Part shown: piece by piece, positions 24,042 to 33,276 of the stretch | How positions within the stretch are numbered: position 1 is the stretch's first letter | Layout of the letters: the number at the start of each line of letters is the position of its first letter | Source of the DNA: Pseudomonas bijieensis | GTDB taxonomy: Bacteria > Pseudomonadota > Gammaproteobacteria > Pseudomonadales > Pseudomonadaceae | Direction: 5' to 3' | Assembly (NCBI RefSeq): GCF_013347965.1 | Contig: NZ_CP048810.1 | Span: forward strand, 558,001-622,000 | Length of the DNA stretch: 64,000 nt | Program-made: the position numbers and the translations under genes | Notes under the pieces: generated by a model | Seen by the model: the letters and a program-made list of their open reading frames with translations, nothing else | Database searches by the model: none | Told to the model about the DNA's origin: nothing

Positions 24042-25073
24042 TCAGGGAATGGGTTTGTCCAACCAGCCCAGCAGGGCCTTGTGGAACCGGTCCGGCTCTT
24101 CCATCTGCGGGGCATGCCCCAGATTGGGGAACTCCACCAGAGTCGAACGGGGAATCAGCTCGGCCACCTGTTTGCCCAGCACCTCGTAGTGACCCAGCCT
24201 GGCCTTGACCGCCGGCGGCGCGATGTCACTGCCGATGGCGGTGGTGTCGGAGGTGCCGATCAGCAGCAGGGTGGGTACGGTCAGGTCTTTGAACTCGTAA
24301 TAGACCGGCTGAGTGAAGATCATGTCGTAGATCAGCGCCGAGTTCCACGCCACTTGGCGATGCCCCGGGCCTTTGTTCAAGCCGGCGAGCATGTCTACCC
24401 AACGCTCGAACTCAGGCTTCCAGCGGCCTGCGTAATAGGTCGTGCGCTCGTAGTTGCGAATGCCCTCGGCGGTGACTTTCAGTTCCCGCGCGTACCATTG
24501 ATCCACAGTGCGATAGGGGACGCCCAAGGCTTTCCAGTCTTCCAGGCCGATGGGGTTGACCATCGCCAGGCGTTCGACCTGGTCGGGAAACTGCAAGGCG
24601 TAACGGGTGGCGAGCATGCCGCCGGTGGAATGACCGAGGATGATGGCTTTCTGCACACCGAGGGCCTTGAGCAAGGCCTGGGTGTTGCTTGCCAATTGCT
24701 GGAAGCTGTACTGGTAATGCTCAGGTTTGCTCGATGTGCAGAAGCCGACCTGGTCCGCCGCGATGACCCGGTATCCGGCCTCGCTGAGGGTCTTGATCGA
24801 ATCGCCCCAGGTGGCGGCGCAGAAATTCTTGCCGTGCATCAGCACCACGGTGCGGCCATTGACCTTGCCTTGGGCTGGCACGTCCATGTAACCCATCTGT
24901 AACGACTGGCCCTGGGACTGTAAGGCGAAATGCTTGAGGGTGTAGGGGTATTCGAAGCCCTCCAACTGCGCACCGTAGGCCGGGCCTTCAGGCGGGTTGG
25001 CGGCCTGGGCGAGCAGGGGCAGGGCGGCGGTGAGGAACAGGCTGGGCAACCAGCGCGCGGTGATGCGGGACAT
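24042..25073 (-). CDS. Exported alpha/beta hydrolase
   Basis: 343 aa from the ATG at 25073, which has GGAG 7 nt upstream. An N-terminal signal peptide (MSRITARWLPSLFLTAALPLLAQA) indicates the periplasm. The fold shows the oxyanion loop VLMHGKNFCAATWGD, the nucleophile elbow ILGHSTGGMLATR, an acid in LLIGTSDTTA and the catalytic histidine in NLGHAPQMEEP. Probably an esterase or haloperoxidase-like hydrolase; the substrate is unknown. On the same strand as the dehydrogenase downstream. Confidence 0.9.
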   Translation of the reverse strand: MSRITARWLPSLFLTAALPLLAQAANPPEGPAYGAQLEGFEYPYTLKHFALQSQGQSLQMGYMDVPAQGKVNGRTVVLMHGKNFCAATWGDSIKTLSEAGYRVIAADQVGFCTSSKPEHYQYSFQQLASNTQALLKALGVQKAIILGHSTGGMLATRYALQFPDQVERLAMVNPIGLEDWKALGVPYRTVDQWYARELKVTAEGIRNYERTTYYAGRWKPEFERWVDMLAGLNKGPGHRQVAWNSALIYDMIFTQPVYYEFKDLTVPTLLLIGTSDTTAIGSDIAPPAVKARLGHYEVLGKQVAELIPRSTLVEFPNLGHAPQMEEPDRFHKALLGWLDKPIP

Positions 25074-25158
25074 GGTCAATCTCCTTATGGCCGCCGCCGA
25101 TCCTGGTGCGGCCCGATTATGGCGACATTAACCACAGGCAATCGAACGACGCGAACGT

Positions 25159-25593
25159 TCAGTCCATCCAGCCCAGTGTCGCCAGGGCGAGAACGCCATA
25201 GCGCAGGCCCTTGGCAAGGGTCACGAGCAGCAGGAAGCGCCGCCACGGTTCGCCCATCACCCCGGCCACCAGGGTCAATGGATCGCCGATGATCGGCAGC
25301 CAGCTGAGCAGCAGTGACCAGCGACCGAAGCGTTGGTAATGCCCACGAGCCTTGTCCAGGTGGGCGGGACTGACCGGAAACCAGCGCCGGTCCTTGAAAT
25401 GCTCCAGGCGCGTGCCCAGCCACCAGTTCACCAGTGAACCCAGGACATTGCCGAACGTGGCAACCCCCAGCAACAGCCAGGCTTCATGGCGCTGGCTGAG
25501 CAGCAGGCCGACCAACAACGCCTCGGATTGCAGCGGCAACAGGGTTGCCGCGCCGAAGGCCGCGAGGAACAGGCCGATGTAGGCTTCGCCCAT
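25159..25593 (-). CDS. YqaA family membrane protein (DedA/SNARE-associated type)
   Basis: 144 aa with about four hydrophobic segments. Landmarks are FLAAFGAATLLPLQSEALL at the N-terminus, LGSLVNWWLGTRLEHF and LLSWLPIIGDPLTLVAGVM, as in YqaA/DedA-like proteins of the inner membrane, some of which move lipid carriers or maintain membrane potential. Its start codon shares the A of the stop of the DUF411 gene (TGATG), so the two are translated together, a pairing also seen in other pseudomonads. Confidence 0.88.
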   Translation of the reverse strand: MGEAYIGLFLAAFGAATLLPLQSEALLVGLLLSQRHEAWLLLGVATFGNVLGSLVNWWLGTRLEHFKDRRWFPVSPAHLDKARGHYQRFGRWSLLLSWLPIIGDPLTLVAGVMGEPWRRFLLLVTLAKGLRYGVLALATLGWMD

Positions 25594-26039
25594 CAGTGGG
25601 CCGGATAGTCCGCCACCACGGTTTGGGTCCCGTCTTTTTTCAGGCCGATCACTTGATAAGCGTCGCTCATGCCGTCCATTTCCATGCCGGGCGAGCCCAT
25701 GGGCATGCCCGGTGCGGCCACGCCGAGCAAGTCATCGCGCTTGCTCAATGCCAGCACCTGGTCGGCCGGGACGTGGCCTTCGACGAATTTGCCGTTGATC
25801 TCGGCGGTGTGGCAGGAACGCAGGTTCGGCGCCACGCCCAGGCGCTGTTTGACCAGGCTCATGTCGGCTTCGACATGGTCGTTGACCTTGAAGCCGTTTT
25901 CTTGCAAATGCGAAATCCACTTTTTGCAGCAACCGCAATTGGCATCGCGGTGTACATCAATGGTGACCGGTTCGGCGGCCTGGGCCAGGGTGGAGACGAA
26001 CAGGGCGCTCAAGGCGAGCAAGTGCAGGGGATGGGCCAT
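25593..26039 (-). CDS. DUF411 periplasmic metal-binding protein
   Basis: 148 aa. Signal peptide (MAHPLHLLALSALFVSTLAQA), then the DUF411 core: DANCGCCKKWISHLQENGF with a CGCC thiol motif, LRSCHTAEINGKFVEGHVPA, and a methionine-rich stretch MPMGSPGMEM typical of copper-handling proteins. Probably binds Cu or another soft metal in the periplasm. Translationally coupled to the YqaA-type gene. Confidence 0.88.
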   Translation of the reverse strand: MAHPLHLLALSALFVSTLAQAAEPVTIDVHRDANCGCCKKWISHLQENGFKVNDHVEADMSLVKQRLGVAPNLRSCHTAEINGKFVEGHVPADQVLALSKRDDLLGVAAPGMPMGSPGMEMDGMSDAYQVIGLKKDGTQTVVADYPAH

Positions 26040-26177
26040 GGAGGTGGTCTCGTGTCAAACGGTTTGGAGGGAGGATACCAGAGTAGCGAGCGTGAGCTGA
26101 CAGGGGGCTGAGGCGGGGATTACACAATTGTCAGGTTGAGAGGGAGACAATTCGCAGAGGAATGGAAACCACTGAAC

Positions 26178-26270
26178 CCTGTGGGAGCGAGCCTGCTCGC
26201 GATGATGGCAGCACAGGCGCCATCACCGCAGTTGACCCACCGCGATCGCGAGCAGGCTCACTTCCACAGG
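26178..26270. repeat. REP pair
   Basis: GAGCGAGCCTGCTCGCGAT (26187-26205) and ATCGCGAGCAGGCTCACTTCC near 26245-26265 are inverted REP copies between the DUF411 gene start and the chemoreceptor stop. Confidence 0.9.
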
Positions 26271-26289
26271 TTTTGTGGCGGGAGCAGAT

Positions 26290-28284
26290 TCAGCGCACCT
26301 TGAACCGCCCCATGATCGCATTCACCCGAGCATTGGCTTCCAGCAGTTGCCGGGTGTTGGCCTCGCTGGCCAGGCCGCCTGCCACCAGTTCTTCCACCAT
26401 GTGACGGATCTGCACCATGCTGCGATTGATCTCCTCGGTCACCGCGCTCTGTTGCTCGGCGGCGGTGGCGATCTGGGTACTCAGGCTGTTGATCTGGCTG
26501 ACCGAGCCTGCCATTTCGTCCAGCCCGGAGTTGACTCGGGATGTGGCATCGGCGGCCGACTGGCAACTGGCCTGGGTGTTTTCCATGGCTGAGACCGACG
26601 AGCTCACGCCTTGCGTCAGGCGGGTCAGCATTTCGTTGATTTCCGAGGTGCTGGCCTGGGTGCGGGCGGCGAGGGCACGTACTTCGTCGGCCACCACGGC
26701 AAACCCACGGCCTTGCTCACCGGCCCGGGCAGCTTCAATGGCGGCGTTGAGAGCCAGCAGGTTGGTCTGCCCGGCAATGGCGCCGATGACGCCGAGAATT
26801 TCGGTGATGCGCTGCGCGTCCTGTTGCATGCTCTCGACCTTGCGAGTGGCGCTGGCCACTTCATCGATCAGCGCCACCACACTGTTGGACGCCTCACCGA
26901 CCACTACGCGGGAGCGGTCGGCATGCTCGTTGGCGCGCTGGGTGAACGCTGCGGTCTCGGCCGCATTTTGCGCGACGCTTTCGGCCGTGGAGCTCATCTG
27001 GGTGATGGCGGTCACGGTCTGGTCGGTTTCCGAAGCGTGGCGCATCAGGATTTCACTGGTGTGGGCGGAGGTCCGTTGCAGATCGCCCAGGCTCGATGCC
27101 ATGGCGCCAGTGGCCTGGGTGACCTCGCCGATCATGCTTTGCAGGTAAGCGATGAAGCGGTTGACTGAATGACCGATCGCCCCCAGTTCATCCTCGGCCC
27201 GGATAGTGATACGTCGAGTCAGGTCGGCATCGCCCGTGGACAAGGCGTCGATGTTGCCCTTGAGGACCTTCATGCGGTGGGTCAATTGACGGATCGCGTA
27301 AAGCTGCATCAGTACCAGCAGGATCACCATCGGAATCTGCAGCAGGCTCAGTGTGCTCAGTACATCGTCGCGCTGGGCGGTGATCAGTCGGGTTGGCAAT
27401 GCGGTCGCAAGGAACCATGGCGAACCCTCGATAGGGCGCATGAAAAACGTGCTGGCCTCGCCCTTGTTGTCGAACTCGACCCGTTGCAGCGGCTGGTCGC
27501 GCTTGGCCAGGCCAGCCTGGACCTGGGCGGCGAATGGCGAGGTTGCCGCCAGTTCACTGATGTTTTTCAGTACGATCGGTCCGCTGATGCGCGAACTGTT
27601 GCTGATGATCTTGCCGTCGCCTTCGACGATCAGCATCTCGGCGCTCAGGTCGGCTTCCTTGCGTGCCACCAGGTCATTGAAGAAACCCAGGGTCACGTCG
27701 ATGGTGGAAACGCCATAAGGCACGCCGTTCTTCTGGATGGCCATGGCGCAGTTGGTGCGTGGTTCGGCGCTGGCATCGTCTTTATAGGCCGCGGCCCAGG
27801 CGCATTTGCCCGGCGGGGTGGCCATGCCGCCCTTGTGCCAGGGTTGTTCGTAATAATTGGGCGCGGCGTCACTGTTCCAGAAGGTATTGACCGCCAGTTT
27901 GCCGGACGCGTCGCGGTGCCAGAAGGTGCTGAATTTATTGCGTCCCTCGGCCCGCTGGTTGGGCAACGGCCAGATCCCGCCGCCAAAGACTTTCAACTCG
28001 CCGTACTGATCCACCAGTCCCGGCAACACTTTGTCGATGGCATCGCTGTCCAGCAGCGGGATGGTCTGGGTGATGCTGCGTTGCTGCGCCTGCACCTTGT
28101 TCAGTTCGCCCTGGATCTGCTCGGCGACCTCGGCGATGCGGTTCAAGGCCACTTGCTCTTCGGTCTGGCGCAACTTGGGCGCGACCAGATAACTGATGCC
28201 CACCACGGTCAGGATGGATAACACCAGCATGAATACAATCAGGAACAGCGTGTAGCGAGCCTGAATAGTTCGGAATGAGGGCAT
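26290..28284 (-). CDS. Methyl-accepting chemotaxis protein with periplasmic dCACHE-like domain
   Basis: 664 aa from the ATG at 28284, which has AAGGA upstream; the open frame continues to 28428 but without a ribosome site. TM1 (residues about 10-35; [19 protein letters not shown]) and TM2 (about 310-330; [15 protein letters not shown]) enclose a roughly 270-residue periplasmic sensor of the double-CACHE type ([30 protein letters not shown]). HAMP follows (about 335-390), then the signalling domain with the invariant hairpin [19 protein letters not shown]. The ligand is unknown, perhaps an amino or organic acid. Isolated gene, not near che genes. Confidence 0.93.
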   Translation of the reverse strand: MPSFRTIQARYTLFLIVFMLVLSILTVVGISYLVAPKLRQTEEQVALNRIAEVAEQIQGELNKVQAQQRSITQTIPLLDSDAIDKVLPGLVDQYGELKVFGGGIWPLPNQRAEGRNKFSTFWHRDASGKLAVNTFWNSDAAPNYYEQPWHKGGMATPPGKCAWAAAYKDDASAEPRTNCAMAIQKNGVPYGVSTIDVTLGFFNDLVARKEADLSAEMLIVEGDGKIISNSSRISGPIVLKNISELAATSPFAAQVQAGLAKRDQPLQRVEFDNKGEASTFFMRPIEGSPWFLATALPTRLITAQRDDVLSTLSLLQIPMVILLVLMQLYAIRQLTHRMKVLKGNIDALSTGDADLTRRITIRAEDELGAIGHSVNRFIAYLQSMIGEVTQATGAMASSLGDLQRTSAHTSEILMRHASETDQTVTAITQMSSTAESVAQNAAETAAFTQRANEHADRSRVVVGEASNSVVALIDEVASATRKVESMQQDAQRITEILGVIGAIAGQTNLLALNAAIEAARAGEQGRGFAVVADEVRALAARTQASTSEINEMLTRLTQGVSSSVSAMENTQASCQSAADATSRVNSGLDEMAGSVSQINSLSTQIATAAEQQSAVTEEINRSMVQIRHMVEELVAGGLASEANTRQLLEANARVNAIMGRFKVR

Positions 28285-28427
28285 GTGGGGAGTCCTTGCA
28301 CGAAGGCGACTTTCTGCAGCAGGCGGATGGGCAGTCCTGTATGTATCGGCCTGCGGTGACGCAGCTTTAGGAGAGGGCAAGGTGGGATGAGAGGTTGGCG
28401 AGGAAGCGGCTTCCTCGCCAAGGGGCA

Positions 28428-28565
28428 TTAGCGGGGCATGTCGAAGCCCGGGCCGCCACGGTGGTCAGGTCGATCCCCATGACCGCGGTCGTGGGGGAAA
28501 AACAGGCAGCCACTCAGGGTCAGGGTGGACAATAAGGCAAGCAACAGGCTGATACGACGAAACAT
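28428..28565 (-). CDS. Small lipoprotein
   Basis: 45 aa from the ATG at 28565, which has TGAGGAA upstream. [23 protein letters not shown] is a lipoprotein signal with a TLSGC lipobox (Cys20); the mature peptide of about 26 residues is rich in His, Arg, Asp and Gly ([17 protein letters not shown]), which might bind metal. Too short for a known domain. Divergent from the small membrane protein at 28716. Confidence 0.7.
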   Translation of the reverse strand: MFRRISLLLALLSTLTLSGCLFFPHDRGHGDRPDHRGGPGFDMPR

Positions 28566-28715
28566 ACATAATTCCTCATGATAAACCGCCGCGGTTGCGC
28601 GAATACGCTCCTTCGGCTGTACCATGGGACCCCGTTGGCAGCCCGTCATCCCCGCAATTCGGTAGGGACTTGGCAAGCCTTCGGATACAGAACGGATACA
28701 TTCAGGAAATTGGTA

Positions 28716-28904
28716 ATGACTCATTCACAACGTTTGAAATACTCGATTCTGATCGTCCTCGTCGTCCTGGCAATCATGCTGGGGCTGTCCTGGATGCAAG
28801 GCAAGGGCATGATCAGCGAGCAGCTGTTTCAATACATCGCCATCGCCGTGGCGGTCATCGTGGTGGTGATCAACGGCGTGATGCGGCGCAAGGTCAAGTC
28901 CTGA
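28716..28904 (+). CDS. Small two-helix membrane protein
   Basis: 62 aa from the ATG at 28716 with AGGAAAT upstream. Two hydrophobic helices (YSILIVLVVLAIMLGLSW and YIAIAVAVIVVVINGVM) and a basic C-terminus (RRKVKS) suggest an inner-membrane hairpin protein. No family function known to me. It ends 9 bp from the convergent PA2384-like gene. Confidence 0.75.
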   Translation: MTHSQRLKYSILIVLVVLAIMLGLSWMQGKGMISEQLFQYIAIAVAVIVVVINGVMRRKVKS

Positions 28905-28913
28905 GCGCCGGCT

Positions 28914-29294
28914 TCAATCCTCGGCCTGGAGCACGGCCATCGCACTGGGGTGCAGGCAGTAGCTTTTATCCGGGTTGAGGGTGACGACTCCCTCGCTGCA
29001 CAGGCGTTTCAACACCTCGCGCACACTGAGAAAGGACAATGGAATGTCCAGCCCCAACAACTGGCTGTGCACGCCGCGCACGCCCAGGCTGCGATTTTCG
29101 TTGGCGGCCTTGAGCAGCGCGTCGATGACTTTGAGGCGAATCAGGCTAGTCCTGAGCCCGAAACTCTTGAGCAAGCGCCTGATGTGGTCGTTGCCGCCTC
29201 GATCTGCCGGCTTGTCGAATACACGGTGGGGGGCGCTCAGCGAGACGCCGCTCGGCCTTGGCTTGCCCTCCATGGGCTGTTGCGCGTTACGCAT
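28914..29294 (-). CDS. Fur-like winged-helix regulator, PA2384-type
   Basis: 126 aa. A Fur-like N-terminal winged helix occupies most of the protein (LKSFGLRTSLIRLKVIDALL, then GVRGVHSQLLGLDIPLSF and LKRLCSEGVVTLNPDKSYCL), but the C-terminal dimerisation/metal domain of true Fur is missing. Its position next to pvdQ matches P. aeruginosa PA2384, reported as an iron-starvation-responsive regulator, and the length is similar. Inference: a local modulator of iron/pyoverdine or quorum-related genes. Divergent from pvdQ with about 295 bp between. Confidence 0.8.
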   Translation of the reverse strand: MRNAQQPMEGKPRPSGVSLSAPHRVFDKPADRGGNDHIRRLLKSFGLRTSLIRLKVIDALLKAANENRSLGVRGVHSQLLGLDIPLSFLSVREVLKRLCSEGVVTLNPDKSYCLHPSAMAVLQAED

Positions 29295-29589
29295 GCAAAA
29301 ACTCCTTACAAGCCTGATCAGAAAAGGTCACGGATACTCTCCTGTAATAGGACGAACGAGGATTCGCAATCATGAGGACCATGATGTGAAAAAATTGCCC
29401 GTGCTTCGTCAAACCCCCGTATTCAAACGGCTGCCAGCCATTAATTTTTTTTCATCCGGTTCGTTTTGAAGGTAGGCACATTCCGGTTCAGCACGCGGCG
29501 TGTGATTTCCCAGGCGGGCCGAGTGTTTGTCTACTTCGCTCCGGTAGCCGTCCTGGTTTCTGAAGTTTTTATCAGGAGTGAGCGTGATA
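29295..29589. promoter_or_regulatory. Divergent promoter region between the PA2384-like gene and pvdQ
   Basis: The AT-rich stretch TTAATTTTTTTTCATCCGG with CGT at 29462-29464 loosely resembles a PvdS iron-starvation promoter (TAAAT, 16 nt, CGT): TTAAT at 29441 with CGT 16 nt later. It differs from consensus, so this is only a candidate. pvdQ has an AGGAG at 29574-29578. Confidence 0.35.
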
Positions 29590-31938
29590 ATGTCCGGGCA
29601 GTTATCGAGGATTGGCCTCGCAGGCGCTTTTCTGGGGATCGCCCTCGGGCTCATTCCCGTGGTCAATGCGCAGGATGATGGGCAGCAGGCCAGTGCCGAG
29701 ATCCGTCGCACTCGTTTTGGCGTGCCGCATATCCGGGCTCAGGATGAACGCGGGCTGGGTTATGGCATCGGCTATGCCTACGCCCAGGACAACTTGTGCC
29801 TGCTGGCCAATGAGATCGTCACGGTCAACGCCCAGCGCTCGCGCTATTTCGGGCCGCAGCAAGTCACGGTCGAACAGCGGGAGAACCGCGTCAGCGATGT
29901 GTTTTTCAGTTGGCTCAACACACCGCAAGCGGTTTCCGGTTTCTGGCAGGCCCAGACGCCTCAAGTGCAGCAACTGGTCGAAGGCTACGTGGCGGGCTAC
30001 AACCGTGCGTTGGTCGAGCGCAAGGCCAAGGGCCTGCCGGAACAATGCGCCGGCGAGTGGGTGCGGCCGATCACGGCGCTGGACCTGGTCAAGTTGACCC
30101 GTCGACTGTTGGTGGAAGGCGGCGTCGGCCAATTCGCCGAGGCCCTGGCCGGTGCACAACCGCCCCAGGCGACGGCACTCACGGGTGTTCCAGCCAGCGG
30201 TTTCGCTGCCGCCGCAACCCGCCAGCAGCGTTTTGCCCTGGAGCGTGGCAGCAATGCGCTGGCCATCGGCAGTGAGCGCTCGTTCAACGGCCGCGGGATG
30301 TTGCTGGCGAATCCGCATTTTCCATGGTTGGGCGGCATGCGTTTCTATCAGATGCACCTGACCATTCCCGGCAAGCTGGATGTCATGGGGGCGGCCCTGC
30401 CGGGCCTGCCGATGATCAACATCGGCTTCAGCCAGCATCTGGCCTGGACCCACACTGTCGACAGTTCAAAACACTTCACCCTGTACCGCCTGCAACTCGA
30501 CCCGAAGGATCCGACTCGCTACCTGCTCGACGGCAAGTCTGTGCCGATGAGCCAGCAGACGGTCGCGGTCGACATCAAGCGACCTGACGGCCAGGTGCAG
30601 ACGATTTCCCGAGTGGTCTATGGCTCGCAGTTCGGCCCGATCGTGCAATGGCCCGGCCGGCTGGACTGGGACAACCGATTCGCCTACAGCCTGCGGGATG
30701 CCAACCTGGAAAACGATCGTGTGCTGGCCCAGTGGTACGCCATGAACAAGGCGGTCACGCTCAAGGATTTGCAGGACGCCGTCCATGAGATCCAGGGCAT
30801 TCCCTGGGTCAATACCCTGGCGGTGGACGATCAGGGGCAAAGCCTCTACATGAATGTGTCGGTGGTGCCGAACGTCGACGCCGATAAACTGGCTCGGTGT
30901 AGCGATCCCAGGGCCGGGCTGCAACTGATCGTGCTGGATGGGGCTCGCAGCGAATGTGCCTGGGGGATCGATGCCAAGGCCGTGCAAAAAGGCATCTATG
31001 CCGCCGACAGGCTTCCGCAGTTGCTACGCCGCGATTATGTGCAGAACTCCAACGATTCGGCCTGGATGGTCAACCCGTCGCAGCCGCTGTCCGGTTATTC
31101 CCCATTGATCAGCCAGCAAGGCCAGCCGCTGGGACTGCGGGCGCGTTTTGCGCTGGAACGGATGGACGCGCTGGCCAAGGATGGTCCGGTGAAGGTGGAG
31201 GATTTGCAGCGCATGGTCATGGACGATCAGGTTTACCTGGCCGACCAGGTGATGCCGGATCTACTCGGCGTTTGTGCCGGTGACCTGGGGCAGGACGCTT
31301 CGGCCCTGGTCGAGGTTTGTGCCAGCCTCAAGGCCTGGGATCGTAAGGCCGGCCTGAAGAGCGGCCTGGGGTTCGTGCATTTCCAGCACATCATGGAAGA
31401 GGTGCGGGCTGCCCCGGGGTCGTGGCGCGTCGCGTTCGATCCCAAAGACCCACAACACACACCGCGAGGCCTGGCGATCGAGCGACCGCCTGTACTCAAG
31501 GCCGTGCGCGAAGCCATGCTGGCCTCGGTGGAAGCGGTGAAGGTCGCCGGGTTGTCGAAGGACAGCCAATGGCAAGATATCCAGGTGTCCAGCAGCGGCG
31601 GTCGACTAACGCCGATCCATGGCGGCCCCGGGGAGCTGGGCATCTATAACGCGATCCAGAGCGTACCGGGGGCGAGCGGTAAGCGGGAGGTGGTCAGCGG
31701 TACCAGCTATCTGCAAGTGGTGACGTTCGACGGTAAAGGTCCGCAGGCCCAGGGCTTGTTGGCCTTTTCCATTTCCAGCGATCCGGCATCGCCTTACTCG
31801 GCAGATCAGACCCAGGCGTTTTCGCAGAAGCAGTGGAGTGTGCTGCCGTTTACCGAACAGCAGATCAAGGCCGACCCGCACTATCAGGCGCTGATTATCC
31901 GTGAGCACGATGAGGCGGGCAGGGTGGTAACGCAGTAA
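29590..31938 (+). CDS. pvdQ: Acyl-homoserine lactone acylase / pyoverdine maturation acylase PvdQ
   Basis: 782 aa, Ntn-hydrolase of the penicillin-acylase family. Signal peptide (MSGQLSRIGLAGAFLGIALGLIPVVNA), alpha chain to residue 220, then the autocatalytic cleavage site LERG-SNALAIGSE with nucleophile Ser221 becoming the N-terminus of the beta chain. The beta chain matches PvdQ closely (GMLLANPHFPW, RFYQMHLTIPGKLDVMGA, HLAWTHTVD, LRRDYVQNSNDSAW). PvdQ removes the fatty-acyl chain from the pyoverdine precursor in the periplasm and can also degrade long-chain AHL signals. The ATG at 29590 is chosen; GTG codons at 29578 and 29584 are in frame and GTG 29584 is also well spaced from AGGAG. Confidence 0.93.
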   Translation: MSGQLSRIGLAGAFLGIALGLIPVVNAQDDGQQASAEIRRTRFGVPHIRAQDERGLGYGIGYAYAQDNLCLLANEIVTVNAQRSRYFGPQQVTVEQRENRVSDVFFSWLNTPQAVSGFWQAQTPQVQQLVEGYVAGYNRALVERKAKGLPEQCAGEWVRPITALDLVKLTRRLLVEGGVGQFAEALAGAQPPQATALTGVPASGFAAAATRQQRFALERGSNALAIGSERSFNGRGMLLANPHFPWLGGMRFYQMHLTIPGKLDVMGAALPGLPMINIGFSQHLAWTHTVDSSKHFTLYRLQLDPKDPTRYLLDGKSVPMSQQTVAVDIKRPDGQVQTISRVVYGSQFGPIVQWPGRLDWDNRFAYSLRDANLENDRVLAQWYAMNKAVTLKDLQDAVHEIQGIPWVNTLAVDDQGQSLYMNVSVVPNVDADKLARCSDPRAGLQLIVLDGARSECAWGIDAKAVQKGIYAADRLPQLLRRDYVQNSNDSAWMVNPSQPLSGYSPLISQQGQPLGLRARFALERMDALAKDGPVKVEDLQRMVMDDQVYLADQVMPDLLGVCAGDLGQDASALVEVCASLKAWDRKAGLKSGLGFVHFQHIMEEVRAAPGSWRVAFDPKDPQHTPRGLAIERPPVLKAVREAMLASVEAVKVAGLSKDSQWQDIQVSSSGGRLTPIHGGPGELGIYNAIQSVPGASGKREVVSGTSYLQVVTFDGKGPQAQGLLAFSISSDPASPYSADQTQAFSQKQWSVLPFTEQQIKADPHYQALIIREHDEAGRVVTQ

Positions 31939-32010
31939 CTTTTGTTGGGCTGTGGACGAGGGGGAGCTCACATCCCCGATGGATGCCGGCTGACCTACCG
32001 TTATCGCGAG

Positions 32011-32107
32011 CCTGTGGGAGCAAAGCTTGCTCGCGATGACGTCGTCACAGACATCACCTCTATAAGGCTGTAAAACCGCTATCGCGAGCAAGCTTCGCCC
32101 CCACCGG
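32011..32107. repeat. REP pair downstream of pvdQ
   Basis: GTGGGAGCAAAGCTTGCTCG (from 32014) and CGCGAGCAAGCTTCGCCCCC (to 32103) are inverted copies of the GCAAGC variant of the REP core, between the convergent pvdQ and fecR-like genes. Confidence 0.88.
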
Positions 32108-32115
32108 GGGAGGTT

Positions 32116-33117
32116 TCAGTTATTGGTTGGCCGTTGCCCGATGGAATTGAGGACCGGGTTGCCGTCCTTGTTCTGGGTCAGGTAGACCGGCAGTACTTTG
32201 GGCAGCGAAGGCACCAGGTTCTGCACTTCACTGATGTTGTAGACCCCCCCGATACGCAGGCCGCCGGTGCTGTTGTCGGCCAGCATGACGGGACGGTCGA
32301 GGTAGCGGTTAATCAGCGGCAGTGCGTCGCTCAGGGCGAGGTTATCCAGCACCAGCTTGCCATTGCGCCACGCCAGTGAGCTGTCGTTGGGGGCTATCTC
32401 ACGGACTTGTGGCTGGTGGTCGCCCGCCTTGTAGCTGGCCTGCATGCCCGGGGAAAGCGGCAGGCCGTCACGGCTGAACGCCTGATTGCTGGTCACCCTT
32501 ACCGAGCCCTCCAGCAGGGTGATCCGTACCTGGTCCTGGTACATCCAGACGTTGAAACGAGTGCCGGTCACGCGTACCTGGCCTTGGCCAGCCCGAACGA
32601 CAAATGGATGCTGCTTGTCATGGCTGACGTCAAAAAACGCCTCGCCCTTTTCCAGCGTTACCCGACGCTCGTTTTTGTAGTTGGCAAATACCAGCTCACT
32701 GCCCAGATTGAGTTCTACCTCGCTGCCGTCGCCCAGAGTAACGTGACGTACGCTTGCGCCGGCTTCGAAGCGCTGATAGGAGTTGGCAACCCAGCCCAGG
32801 TTCCAGCCGGTGTAGGCGGCGATGGGCAGACCCACGACGAATACCGCAGCGGCGACCGCCAGGCGGCTCCAGCGCGACCGTGGGCGGGGCGCTGGGGCTG
32901 CCGGCGCCGACTCGACGCGCGGCAGATGATCGGCAACCGCCCAGATCTCCAGCATGGCTTGGTATTCGAAAGCATGCAGGGGATCGGCATCGTGCCACTG
33001 CTTGAACGCTTGCCGTTCGGCATCGGTGCAATCGACGGCATGCAAACGCATGCACCAATGGGCAGCGGCATCGGTGATGGCGTCGTATTCGGCTTCCGAG
33101 AGGGTATGTTCGGTCAT
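32116..33117 (-). CDS. FecR-family anti-sigma factor, candidate FpvR
   Basis: 333 aa. The N-terminal DUF4880 helix bundle (AAHWCMRLHAVDCTDAERQA, WHDADPLHAFEYQAMLEIW) lies in the cytoplasm; one TM helix (about 86-104; LAVAAAVFVVGLPIAAYTG); the periplasmic FecR domain (VTLGDGSEVELNLGSELVF, VRVTGTRFNVWMYQDQVRI) and a C-terminal STN-like part (LALSDALPLINRYLDRPV). Such proteins hold an ECF sigma factor inactive until a TonB receptor binds its siderophore. Length and the pvdQ neighbourhood suggest FpvR (regulator of PvdS/FpvI), but no sigma factor or receptor gene is in this window, so the partner is inferred. Confidence 0.85.
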   Translation of the reverse strand: MTEHTLSEAEYDAITDAAAHWCMRLHAVDCTDAERQAFKQWHDADPLHAFEYQAMLEIWAVADHLPRVESAPAAPAPRPRSRWSRLAVAAAVFVVGLPIAAYTGWNLGWVANSYQRFEAGASVRHVTLGDGSEVELNLGSELVFANYKNERRVTLEKGEAFFDVSHDKQHPFVVRAGQGQVRVTGTRFNVWMYQDQVRITLLEGSVRVTSNQAFSRDGLPLSPGMQASYKAGDHQPQVREIAPNDSSLAWRNGKLVLDNLALSDALPLINRYLDRPVMLADNSTGGLRIGGVYNISEVQNLVPSLPKVLPVYLTQNKDGNPVLNSIGQRPTNN

Positions 33118-33276
33118 TGACTCTTCCTGGTTTGCCGCATTCTAACCTTCGGCATGAGCTGCCGAGAACAGCCGTCATGGCATTTACGCATCAATGAGCC
33201 CGTTTTTTACTCAAACATTCGTCGTAGCCTAGCGTCGCATACATTGCGTGAAAAAAAGATCAACAACTCAAACGCT

